DNA of 29,331 nucleotides. Origin: Tubiluchus corallicola (lineage: Eukaryota > Priapulida > Priapulimorpha > Priapulimorphida > Tubiluchidae). Positions 10,192 to 19,371 of this stretch are shown in pieces (the stretch's first letter is position 1; each line of letters begins with the position of its first letter). The translations under genes were made by a program, and so were the position numbers. Where the stretch lies: positions 131,501 to 160,831 of the forward strand of contig JAQGDQ010000504.1 in NCBI GenBank assembly GCA_030141605.1, given 5' to 3'. Below the pieces are notes generated by a model. The model worked only from the letters and a program-made list of their open reading frames with translations, made no database searches and was not told the origin of the DNA.

Positions 10192-10214
10192 ATGGCGACC
10201 TTTACGACAATGCA
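10192..10214 (+). CDS. Doubtful short first exon (MATFTTM...)
   Basis: AAACATGGCG is a strong start context. The frame reads MATFTTM and meets CA|GTGAGT, a good donor, in phase 2. It would join in frame with 10588-10619. No downstream exon confirms it. It could be an alternative 5' end of the EGF gene, a separate small gene, or chance. Confidence 0.22.
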
Positions 10215-10269
10215 GTGAGTAAAATAAATCGTTGTATTGGTTGTGTAAAGCTGATTATTGGTGCTTTAG

Positions 10270-10497
10270 GGATGGCAAAACTATGAAGAGTCAGATTATA
10301 AAACTACACGTTTATTGAACATCAAACACAATAAATATAACAGATAGTGATGCCAAGCCCCCTGACCTAGCCTGCTCTCCTTCAGCTCCCAGACTCAATC
10401 TCCTCAGCTGGGCGCATCACAGGGCTTATATGTCGTGCGCCGAGCTTCGACGCCTACGCTTCGGTTCTGAATCACTTGATCACATGACACCACTCCT
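10270..10497 (-). mobile_element. Putative solo LTR (Gypsy-like), minus orientation
   Basis: Read on the minus strand it opens TGGTGTCATGTGATC, carries a TATA-like CATATAAG, then TGGCATCACTATC, a TATATTTATTGTGTT block, AATAAA (complement of 10311-10316), and ends near TAGTTTTGCCATCC. These blocks match the LTR at 2639-2921 in the same order. If the flanking short exons are real, it is inserted in their intron. Confidence 0.42.
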
Positions 10498-10587
10498 TAA
10501 CTGGGCTTCATGCCAGCATTCATCAACATAATTATCTATCATAATCTAACGCTTTTAACATAGTTTAACAGGTCCTCTTTTACTCAG

Positions 10588-10619
10588 TGAATGCATGCGT
10601 CGGAACTCGCCTGAAAACG
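10588..10619 (+). CDS. Doubtful second exon paired with 10192-10214
   Basis: CTCTTTTACTCAG is a good acceptor and AACG|GTAAGT a good donor around 32 bases. Joined to 10192-10214 the frame reads H-ECMRRNSPEN and ends in phase 1, which would fit an EGF exon such as 14359. It would bypass the exon carrying the hydrophobic leader, so the product would lack a signal peptide. Confidence 0.22.
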
Positions 10620-11446
10620 GTAAGTTGTTTAATATCTAATAAGTTTATTTCGTTTAGTAATAACTATGAGTTCTTTGTGTAATCATGAAAATGCGTTAAA
10701 AAACTTCACGGTTTGTTGGAGTTACATTGGCGTTTAGACAGGCAGCTGGTGTAGAAGCTTCTATGTAATAATTATTATACTTGTTTGTTGTTACGGCTTC
10801 TAATGTGTCTTCACAAACTACCTGTGGTGTGTTATATAAAATATCCGCTTCATATGGAAGTGAAAAGTACCGTCATTTTGCGAGGAGAAGAAGAATTTTT
10901 TTAAAGCTGCACCCCTAAAATCTGACGTCTTTGGAAATATAGCGTCCTGGGCTAGAGCCTAGTTAGCTTTATTGATAAGTATTCATATACCAACCGCGAG
11001 GAAGACATGACCTCCGTGGTGAAGGTAATTAAATACCTCACTTGTACAACATTAATCTTCATTTCGACAAAAGTCTTTGTCAGATGACACGTTCCATCCA
11101 AAAAGCAGATTTTCCGGACAGTGTGCTGCTTAACTGTCTTACCTGACCACAGGTACACGTCTCACCTGGTCGTCTCTCCATTTGCAAGCTGTTTAGTGTC
11201 ATAACAAGTCATAACAAAAGCTGTTTTTATTGATTATTGATAATCGTCTATTGTGTTATCAATAAACGAGTTTGTATGAAGACCGTCTTCAATGCTGCTG
11301 CTTAGGCAACAATTGTTTGAACACAGCAAGGCTTCAGTACATGTTTACTAGTACAGGCATTAGTGCATCACATAGACTGTTGTAGAAAGTGTGCTAGGAT
11401 GTTATGAATTCCTCGTTTTATTAGCCATCTATTAAGAAAATTGACC
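10620..11446. other. Probable upstream region of the multi-EGF gene
   Basis: No repeat or coding signal stands out. A 68-codon minus-strand frame at 11158-10952 has no recognisable domain. The promoter of the EGF gene should lie here or further upstream, but I see no TATA box at a suitable distance. Confidence 0.3.
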
Positions 11447-11461
11447 ATGGCTAGCTGGACG
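11447..11461 (+). CDS. EGF gene exon 1 (start codon, MASWT)
   Basis: GACCATGG is an excellent initiation context. Five codons (MASWT) lead to ACG|GTACGT, a good donor, in phase 0. Exon 2 continues in phase 0 into a hydrophobic segment, so together they make a credible signal peptide. The short coding part of the exon is the reason for caution. Confidence 0.55.
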
Positions 11462-11640
11462 GTACGTGTTACAGTTTTTCATTAAGTGGCGTTTATGTGA
11501 CCAAACTTTACCTACTTGTTAGATGATGACAAATTAAAATTACTTTTAGGCTCAAGCGATTCAGAAATTTTCCAAATTGATTTTAATTTTGTTTTAAAAT
11601 GTTTCAGTTCCGGAATATAATTATAAATTGAAAATAAACG

Positions 11641-11645
<5 letters not shown>

Positions 11646-11688
<43 letters not shown>

Positions 11689-11748
11689 GTATGTATTTGG
11701 TAAAAGATGAAGTGATATTATATATATATATATATATATGTATATATA
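11646..11748. repeat. (AT)n microsatellites in intron 1
   Basis: Two AT/TA dinucleotide runs (about 11646-11684 and 11718-11748) are separated by AACGTATGTATTTGG-type sequence. Confidence 0.9.
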
Positions 11749-12220
11749 ATACGTAACATTTGTTTTTAATCCTTACTCATAATAAAGGTTACTTGAATTG
11801 TTGAATTTCCTGGTAAAAATGCATCTTCTTATCAAAAAGCAAATCGTCTCTTTCCAAATGCTACCAGCACCATTTTTTAATTTCATTGACAGTATTAATT
11901 TATCCTTAAAGGATTGTTGCTAAGTAACCCGACGGTCTTTCATCACTTCGAATCTTTCTGTTAACAATTTTAACATTGTCATTGACGTAATTGGTTCTCT
12001 CCAAATCGTATTATTGTATAAAGCTTGTTGTATATAGTATGTAATTCATGTTTGGGTGCATTTTATTAGGAGCTTTTTAATGAGAGATATTCAATTTTAG
12101 GGTTTTGTTTTCAGAGATTTCATTTTTGTGCATCATTTATGTTTTATAGTATCAGTAAGTGCGCATGCGCCTGCTGATTCTATCCTTTATACAATTTAAT
12201 ATATTGAACTGCTGTCCGCT

Positions 12221-12616
12221 TTTAACGGAGGCAGGACGGATGGCACCACGGCCCACACCGTGCGGCATGCCCCAATTAAATCATTCAACGCCTTAACCAA
12301 AACAAAACCCGAACAATAGAGTCGAAATGACAATTTATTACTAAATATCACACCCCCAAGGAACAAACAGCTTACCTAAAAGAATGGAGTTTGTGGCAAA
12401 GCCTGTGAAATGTAAACAGAGCTGCAATGAAAGGTACGACCACTGACAAGGGTCTACAGCAGACCTTCCATTTTTATAAGCTCATGTGTGCACGTGACTA
12501 GTAGCTTTTACTAACACAAGGTCAGAATAGACAGAATAGTCAAGAGTCTGTGCTAGATAAAGCTACGTTCACATGCACACCTGATAAGTCTACTGTATTC
12601 CCCTGCCAGCATTACA
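12221..12616 (-). mobile_element. Putative third LTR-like element in intron 1
   Basis: Read on the minus strand it opens TGTAATGCTGGCAGG and closes CCTGCCTCCGTTAAA, so its two ends are imperfect inverted repeats. It has a TATA box (CTTATAAAAATGG, complement near 12470-12480) and AATAAA (complement of 12334-12339) in LTR-like order. No target-site duplication is clear and no internal genes adjoin. It is unrelated by eye to the other two LTR candidates. Confidence 0.35.
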
Positions 12617-12667
12617 CTTCATCTCATCACAGCCCTGCAGTACAATATGTATAAATGTCAATAATAA

Positions 12668-13236
12668 TTAAAGGAAAACCAGACGATTGTTTAGACTCAA
12701 CCTCACTTAAATTTGTTGTCCAAAATATACATTTTCTTGCCTATAAAGGTTAGCAGTTGTTTCTTATGTTTGAATAATTAGTTTAGAAAGTTAATTAACA
12801 GTAACCGAACACAGTTATAGCTTACGTCAGAAACTAACCACAGTTTGTGCAATGATGGGCGTCTTCCCTTGCGCGTCAAACACGTTTGTGTAAGTGTTAC
12901 TGTTTAAATGTGTGATGTCATGAAAATGGGCTTTACGTCATATGACGTCGGAAACTAACACTGCCGTTCATGATTATGTTTATCACAGTACCGCCTTCTA
13001 TTTGTCGGCCACGCGAATGTGACAAAAAGGCGCAGCTGCCAATCTTAGATTAAATAATAATTACCTCGGATACCAAAATTTCGTTAAGCTTTCAAAGCTA
13101 CGCGCGGCTCAGTGAATCCACTAAAATTGGCAGCTGCGCCTTTTTGTCACATTCGCGTGGCAGAAAAATTAGAAGCTCTGATTAAAAAAATTATTGTAGT
13201 TTTCACTATATTAGAGCACTCTTCATTCTGAACTAA
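12668..13236 (+). mobile_element. TTAA-type MITE, copy 2, rearranged and right-truncated
   Basis: The left end is TTAA AGGAAAACCAGACGATTG, and about 370 bases match copy 1 (9463-10011) closely. Then an arm (13009-13043, CACGCGAATGTGACAAAAAG onward) is followed by the central segment in inverted order and by the exact inverse of the arm (13127-13160), before the normal tail resumes (TTAGAGCAC...CTGAACT). The right TTAA terminus is missing. The 85-base loop plus 33-bp arms can form a long hairpin. Confidence 0.65.
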
Positions 13237-13704
13237 TGTTGGATTGTATGAAACAAATGCATTTGAATTGAATTGTATTTCTGCGGCACGCTTAGGCAAT
13301 TATTTTAATGGCTTACTGTCTATTGCCAAACTATTCTCCTTTCGTGCATCAGTAACAGACGCCTATTAATCGTCCGAAAAACTCGTTCAGTTAACGTACT
13401 GGCATACTTTCAACTTAAGCCAGTCTACTCCAATTTATATTCACTCACTATTCCTACAACTTTTCATTCAATTATATTTGGTACGCATGCGTATTATGCC
13501 ATACGCACAATTGTAATCGAACTAACAGTACACGTTTTTGGCCAATGGCGTATGTGGCTTTATATAGTTTCTATACTATGAGAATTAAACTACTATGTTT
13601 TTTTCTGCTGGCACGCTGTGTGAAAAATTTGTGATACATTTCCTAGGATTTACCACTCTGCCTTTGGCCTAAGTAGTAAAAGGTTTTTCCTCTTTTTCTT
13701 GCAG
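13237..13704. other. Remainder of intron 1
   Basis: No further repeat or gene is visible. The polypyrimidine stretch before the exon 2 acceptor (TTTTTCCTCTTTTTCTTGCAG) is strong. Confidence 0.4.
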
Positions 13705-13774
13705 GATTTTAAAATTCTTGACGCCATTTTGCTTTTTGTCATCATTGCAGAAGTGACTTACAGAACTGTTAAAG
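13705..13774 (+). CDS. EGF gene exon 2 (hydrophobic leader)
   Basis: TTCTTGCAG|GAT and AAAG|GTAAAT bound a 70-base exon, phase 0 to 1. It encodes DFKILDAILLFVIIAEVTYR then TVK. Residues 12-20 form a hydrophobic core, and I-I-A before E21 satisfies the -3/-1 rule for signal peptidase. Alternatively it could be an uncleaved signal anchor. The last base completes a Gly with exon 3. Confidence 0.62.
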
Positions 13775-13775
13775 G

Positions 13776-13921
13776 TAAATTACAACGTCTTTATGACAAA
13801 GTATGAGTATAAAAGTTTTTGGCTAAATTAAAAAGTTACACTTGTTGTGCTTCATGTGGAACTTTTTAATTTAGCTAAAAACAACTAGTACAGAGTAGTA
13901 TGCACATAAAGTTGTAATTCT
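13776..13921. repeat. Hairpin directly after exon 2 donor
   Basis: Inner arms of 23 bp (13815-13837, GTTTTTGGCTAAATTAAAAA onward; 13860-13882, its complement with one mismatch) surround a 22-base loop. Looser pairing continues outward: AATTACAACGTCTTTATG near 13778 matches the complement of ACATAAAGTTGTAATTC ending about 13920. It is either a small palindromic MITE or a miRNA-like stem. It starts at the splice donor itself. Confidence 0.65.
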
Positions 13922-14358
13922 CTAGTCTTATGAAGACAGAACAATTAGAAAAAGAAGAAAGAAACTAACAGAGGGCGCATCACTGTGCTGAGTTGATGTT
14001 ATGATGTGTTATATCATGTCATGTTGAAATATGCAATTGTTTTCGGTGTTTATTGTGGTCGGATGGACAGCTACACATTGTGTACGCTCATCCCTGCTCC
14101 GGATTGTAGATACGTTTGATGATTTCATGTCGTGTGTTTAGTTTGGTCAGGTCCATTGCCTTTCAGCATCATATCACTTAATCTAATGTGTGCCTCTTTC
14201 ACAATACTAGCTGTCATCCATCATGATAGCCACAGCGAGTTATGATGCTTGTAATTCTTTAATAAAGAATCTACAGTAAATAAATTTTGTCCTTTTTCTT
14301 TTAACAACAAGGATTTTTACATGCTAATATTTTCTTGTGTTTATGACCGGAATTTTAG

Positions 14359-14466
14359 GAGAAATTTGTGAGTTTAACTGTTTAAATGGCGGTTCCTGTA
14401 TCACCGATGATGGACGTCCGTATTGTTTATGTACAGATCAAGCTACCGGACTTTACTGTGAAACAC
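14359..14466 (+). CDS. EGF gene exon 3: EGF domain 1
   Basis: Acceptor GAATTTTAG, donor ACAC|GTAAGT, 108 bases, phase 1-1. The protein is GEICEFNCLNGGSCITDDG then RPYCLCTDQATGLYCET, with six Cys in EGF order (C.....C....?C / C.C........C) and the usual NGG before Cys3. The intron that follows (14467-16004) holds the 41-bp array and a possible TTAA element. Confidence 0.85.
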
Positions 14467-15213
14467 GTAAGTTGATAAGTACAGCTAGTTACAGTCCTGA
14501 AATTCAAATCTGTTATGACAATGATAATTGCCAATGATCCACATACGCAATGGTTTTGTCATACGTATTGAAGTCGTGCGTGAATTCAAAAACTTTAGGT
14601 GCGTCGCTGTCCGAGAGTTTTTGCTCGGCGGGAGGAGGAGATGTGGCGCACGCGGTAGGCGATGGTACACGTGTTTGTTGTAAGTATTCAGTAAAGCAAT
14701 TTATTATTACGTATATTGCTTCCTTTTAATAATATCCAGAAAGATGTTTCGAAACTGTTTGCTCCTTATTGAAGCACCAACATCCGTTCCATTTTTGGCA
14801 ATTGGAAGTTGAAACACATTACTGCTGTACACACAGCACAGCACGTTGGACACTGGTAGTACTTTTGCATTGTGCAGGTTTCAATACTTCGTATATTAGA
14901 CACAGTATTTGTAATGCGATATTTTGAACAGTGCTTATAATGCGCTGCAATTATATAATATGCTGCGTTTTGGCAGTACCACTGTTCCCGTTCATCATGG
15001 CTTTACCATTAGAATTAGTTTAAGTTTAAAATTATCAGCCAAAATTTCATCTGTTTCAACAGTTTTCTTTTTACACTATTTGGGCTCATTTTCTGCTGTG
15101 ATAATGTTGTGATGGACCAAAAATAATTTCGCCAGATGTTTCGCATATTATTAAATATTAGTTTTTGTTACAGCTTGTTAAATCTCTGAATTCAGAAACT
15201 GCGATAATATTGA

Positions 15214-15743
15214 TTAAAGGAAAACAGGAACCATTTTGCACTGTGGTAAAAAGTATACAGTTTAACACCTATAATAATGGCATGGCACTTAAACGAATTC
15301 GAACTTCTACAATTTACCTAATGTTCATGTAAAAATAATACAAATACGTTAAGTAATTTTTTGTAAAAATTTATGACGGAACTTGACTGTGCGCTGCTTT
15401 TCCTCAGTCGATAAATGACATCATTGGTGGAAGAATAGGCATTCAAAATGTGTGAACTCGTCACTCGAGCGTGAACTCTTCACAATTTTTGGGTGAACTC
15501 GTCACTCAAGAGTGAACTCCTCACAATTTTTGAGTGAACTCTTCACAATTTTCGAGTGAACTCGTCACTCAAGAGTGAACTCTTCACAATTTTTGAGTGA
15601 ACTCATCACTCAAGAGTGAACTCTTCACAATTTTAAAGTAATTATACTAATTAAACGAGACACCTGCACACTTTTTTACTAAATCCTTCTAACATTCTTC
15701 ACAAACATCGTAACAAGCCTGATTTCCTTGCCCTTTCCTTTAA
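15214..15743. mobile_element. Possible further TTAA element carrying the 41-bp array
   Basis: TTAAAGGAAAACAGGAACC at 15214 resembles the left end of the TTAA MITEs. The complement of 15743 leftwards reads TTAAAGGAAAGGGCAAGG, sharing TTAAAGGAAA. The interior does not visibly match the other two copies, so this may be chance. Confidence 0.22.
15452..15635 (+). repeat. 41-bp minisatellite of GTGAACTC.TCAC half-units
   Basis: Two alternating half-units, GTGAACTCGTCACTCAAGA and GTGAACTCTTCACAATTTTT (plus GA), give a 41-bp period with about 4.5 copies; one copy lacks the first half. Each half is itself a small inverted repeat (GTGA...TCAC). Confidence 0.88.
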
Positions 15744-16004
15744 AATGCTAGAAAAGCCTGCAACCGTTACTTGTACCTGCTGTACCGAAGCATTACGAAA
15801 CTTCTCATGCCACAAATTGAACTTCTCAGCAAGCGTTCAACCATGATGCTTGAAAACAAAACAGAAGCGATTAATTTAATTTAACTTTAGTTTTATCACA
15901 ACCGCAATTATTACTAAATCCCAATTAACATTTTTCGTGAGCATTCAAATGGGCGCAACTTCCCAGAAAGCTTGATCTTTCCTTTAATTATTGATTTTTT
16001 TCAG

Positions 16005-16109
16005 TGTTGTGTGGAGACAGCTACTGTAGAGCAGGCATATGTGACTCCTCGAGTCAAAATCCTTTTTGCGCTTGTCAACCGGACTATTTTGGAGACTGGT
16101 GTGAAATAC
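16005..16109 (+). CDS. EGF gene exon 4: EGF domain 2
   Basis: Acceptor TTTTTTTCAG, donor ATAC|GTAAGT, 105 bases, phase 1-1. It encodes LCGDSYCRAGICDSSSQNP then FCACQPDYFGDWCEI with six Cys. It has an aromatic-rich C-terminal half (PDYFGDW) typical of EGF loops between Cys5 and Cys6. The first two bases complete a Leu codon with exon 3. Confidence 0.85.
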
Positions 16110-16973
16110 GTAAGTTATATACCACCTTTACACTCGCGAGAGTTTTACAGGAATTTTTTGTCATCTGTGGTCATGATGCTGTGTAAATTTTGGTGTTAAT
16201 GCAAACTGTCAGGAGTACAACAAAGCTGCAAGATTTCCCAACTCCTTCAGCACCGCATCATTCAAAATAGCTCTTATTAGACCTAAGACTTTTTTGCTAC
16301 TGTATGAGCACAGACATGACTAAATGATTGCAAATTAGGTACTGTTCTAGTCAGGAGAATATCAGCTATCCCATCATGCTATTTATTTAAACATATGTAA
16401 GTTATTTAACTGGATAAAATTAAGAAAAGCATGCCCTTTTCAAGTACTACAAGTTAGACTATTGAGTAGCTTAGTCTGGTGTACACTTGCGTGATCGTAC
16501 ACTAATTTATTGATTGTTCGCTACACCCAAGTGCCTGGTGTTCCACTGGAATCCATGAAAAAACAACCAATCAGGCAAGGACAAACTAAGGTCGTCTCAT
16601 CTTGTAACAGGAATTTCTCCTTAAAAATAGAGTAGACTTGAGACCAATTTCACACAAGTGATACTGTACATTGTTACAGTGCAAATACTGCAGTTACTGA
16701 AACCTTTTCAATTTTTTCCATCGAAAATCGATTTTCCCAAAGCTGCTTCTATGTGGAACTGTCTACCTACATCTTACTTTCCTCTGAGAAGAAGCATAGA
16801 AAAAGGCTTCCTGGCAATTACTGCAAACGGAAACATCCATTTTGTTCAATCCACTATTTGGTTTCCCAGATAAACCGTAAAACCGCATGATGTCCTGTAG
16901 CAATAACATTTTATAAACAGGTTATTAAATTGAATCGTTATAATATTGGTAACACTGTGCCTATTTCTTGTAG

Positions 16974-17081
16974 CTTGTACTGAGGTTTGCTTACACGGAG
17001 GCACATGTGGAGATGAGGTGGAGTTAGCGGATGTGGAGTGCACATGCGCAGAAGGTTATTATGGATTAAGATGCGAGAAAG
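16974..17081 (+). CDS. EGF gene exon 5: EGF domain 3
   Basis: Acceptor TTTCTTGTAG, donor AAAG|GTAGGT, 108 bases, phase 1-1. It encodes CTEVCLHGGTCGDEVELADV then ECTCAEGYYGLRCEK, a textbook six-Cys EGF domain with HGGTC and GYYG. No separate open frame of good length covers it because stops lie close outside the splice sites. The preceding intron (16110-16973) holds nothing that I recognise. Confidence 0.85.
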
Positions 17082-17400
17082 GTAGGTCAACAGCTCTGTA
17101 ACAGAGTAGTTTACTTAAAAGTTATAAATGTTACAGGTCAGTACAGTATTAATGAATTTCTTCTGGTAACTGAAACCTTATTCTTGATACTTCTATATTG
17201 TAATTAAAATAGCTATGGTGAAAGGGGGACGAAAATGGGAATTATCCCAAAAAACTTGTCATACAAAGTTTTATTATTTGGAATTGAAAAAGAACATCCC
17301 TAATACAGTACCTTTGTTTTCAACCATAATCCGTTCCTAAAAACTGTTTGGAAACCGATTTGGTTGAGAACCGAATCATTTATTCTCATAACAAATAATG

Positions 17401-17738
17401 TAAAAGCAAATAATCTGTTCTCAAGCATCAAATGAACTGTAAAGTATTACGAAAATGAAATATAATAATGCAAAAATGTTTATGTAAAAGCAAATAATCT
17501 GTTCTCAAGCATCAAATGAACTGTAAAGTATTACGAAAATGAAATATAATAATGCAAAAATGTTTATGTAAAAGCAAATAATCTGTTCTCAAGCATCAAA
17601 TGAACTGTAAAGTATTACGAAAATGAAATATAATAATGCAAAAATGTTTATGTAAAAGCAAATAATCCGTTCTCAAGCACCAAATGAATTGTAAAGTATT
17701 ACTAAAATGAAATATAATGATGCAAAAATGTTTATCTA
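17401..17738 (+). repeat. 84-bp tandem repeat, four copies, in intron 5
   Basis: Copies start at 17401, 17485, 17569 and 17653 (TAAAAGCAAATAATCTGTTC onward). The first three are almost identical; the fourth has a few substitutions (CCGTTC, AGCACC, ACTAAAATG). The recent spread is local. It is non-coding. Confidence 0.92.
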
Positions 17739-17837
17739 AAAAGTAGATATGATATAATTGATAAGAAAATCATAATAAAATTACCTTGAAGAAAAACATA
17801 ATTGTTCCTGCATGAAAAAGCGGCGAAAAATAGCGGA

Positions 17838-18105
17838 GCTTTTTTAACTAGGTGACATTTCATGATTTCAGAGAAATCAATAAACCTGTAACAAGATTTC
17901 CTCGGGAACATTTTGCAACCTTTTTTAACAGCAAAACGCTTCACTGAATCGGGAAGCTTTTTTAACTAGGTGACTAGGTGAGGTACCACTTGGTACAAGC
18001 AATTACTAAGTCAATGACCTAGTTTGTGCAAAACAAGAAGCAGGAAAAACAGAAATCAATAACCTTATAACAAGATTTCCTCCTGAAAATTTTACAACGT
18101 CTCTA
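17838..18105. repeat. Imperfect duplication in intron 5
   Basis: AGCTTTTTTAACTAGGTGAC occurs at about 17838 and again at about 17955, and each is followed further on by an AGAAATCAATAA..CT.TAACAAG block with TTTCCTC. The second copy has about 70 extra bases between these blocks. Confidence 0.65.
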
Positions 18106-18214
18106 TTTTAAGAAAGTTTTGCTATCGTATCTGACAAGAGGGTCTCGTAAGTGTTTCTCTTTCACTCTCCAAACAGTCGACTTATTTGTATTTCTAATCC
18201 GTAGCTTATTTCAG

Positions 18215-18409
18215 CCTGTAGTGAGATCTGTTTGAACGGCGGCGAGTGCAGCGTGTATGACTATGATTATGACTATGACTATGATGATGACACTGATTCG
18301 CTCTCTCTTGACACTGATGTTGTTTTTTTACGTAAGAAGAGATCTCCTGCACTGACCGAGGTCGTCTGCTCCTGCCCGGACGGAATATTCGGATTGCATT
18401 GCGAAAAAG
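18215..18409 (+). CDS. EGF gene exon 6: EGF domain 4 with Tyr-Asp insert and RKKR site
   Basis: Acceptor TTATTTCAG, donor AAAG|GTACCG (weaker), 195 bases, phase 1-1. The frame gives ACSEICLNGGECSV, then an insert of about 30 residues, then VVCSCPDGIFGLHCEK. All six EGF cysteines are kept. The insert lies in the Cys3-Cys4 loop and contains YDYDYDYDYDDDTD, a Ser/Asp stretch, then FLRKKRS. The Tyr-Asp part comes from a TATGAY microsatellite. RKKR fits the furin consensus, and the acidic tyrosines fit the pattern favoured by tyrosylprotein sulfotransferase (both inferred). The exon is clearly longer than its 102-132-base siblings. Confidence 0.83.
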
Positions 18410-18480
18410 GTACCGCTGATATTGAAGGATTATATTAGATAGATACACATCTCTTTTCTTTTATAATAGTAGTATTAACA

Positions 18481-19185
18481 ACAGCAAAAAAAAACAGCAG
18501 CAGCAGCAGCGACAACAGCAGTAGCAGCAGCAGCAGCAACAGCGACAACAACTACAGTGACAACAGTAGCAGCAGCACCGACAACAACACCAACAGTAAC
18601 AGCACCAGCAGCAGTGACAACAGTAACAGCAGCAGCAGCAGCGACAACAGCAGTAGCAGCAGCAACAGCAACAGCGACAACAACAACAGTGACAACAGTA
18701 GCAGCAGCAACAACAACAACAACAGTAATAGCAGCAGCAGCAGCAGCAGCAACAGCAGTGACAACAACAACAGTGATAGCAGCAGCAGCAACAGCAACAA
18801 CAACAACAACAGTAATAGCAGCAGCAGCAGCAGTGACAACAACAACAGTGGCAACAACAGCAGCAGTGACAACAGCAACAGTAACAGCAGCAGTGACAAC
18901 AACAACAGTCACAGCAGCAGCAGCGACAACAACAACAGTGGCAACAACAGCAGCAGCAGCAGCAGCAACAACAACAGCAGTGACAACAACAGCAGCAGCA
19001 GCAGCGACAACAACAACAACAGCAGCATATCGACAATGAAAAGAAAAACCAAGATGACAAAAACAATTGCGGCAACAGCAACAGCAACATATCGACAATA
19101 AAACGAAAAACGAAGACGACAACAGTAGCAGCAGCAGCAACAACAACAGCAGCAGCAGCAGCCATGGCAACAGCAACAGCAACAT
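18481..19185 (+). repeat. About 700-bp (CAG)/(CAA) compound microsatellite in intron 6
   Basis: Runs of CAG, CAA, GTGACAACA and AGTAGCAGC alternate for some 700 bases. A 60-bp segment with CATATCGACAATGAAAAG is present twice (about 19025 and 19086). Because all units are trinucleotides, every frame is open for long distances, producing spurious poly-Cys, Leu/Val, Ala/Thr and Gln frames. It begins about 70 bases after the exon 6 donor. Confidence 0.93.
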
Positions 19186-19371
19186 AACACTTGCTTTTTG
19201 CGTTAGTTTTGTACTTATTATAGCAAGGGATTTGAAAGTCCTGTACCCCCCCCCAATGTGACCACATGAGTTTAATGTCAAAATTAAGCACTGCGCTGTG
19301 GGCTATACTGTTTTTAAGTTCTTTAATAGGTGCACCCTTAAATAGGTGCAAGCTATTTAATTACTAATTAG

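Noticed and set aside
16658-16873. 71-codon frame in intron 4
   Set aside because: No cysteine pattern, no matching splice sites in phase 1; probably chance.
18461-19351. Minus-strand frames of 296, 268 and 117 codons rich in Cys, Val or Leu
   Set aside because: They are translations of the CAG/CAA microsatellite in different frames; no start context, no domain, and they lie in an intron of the EGF gene.
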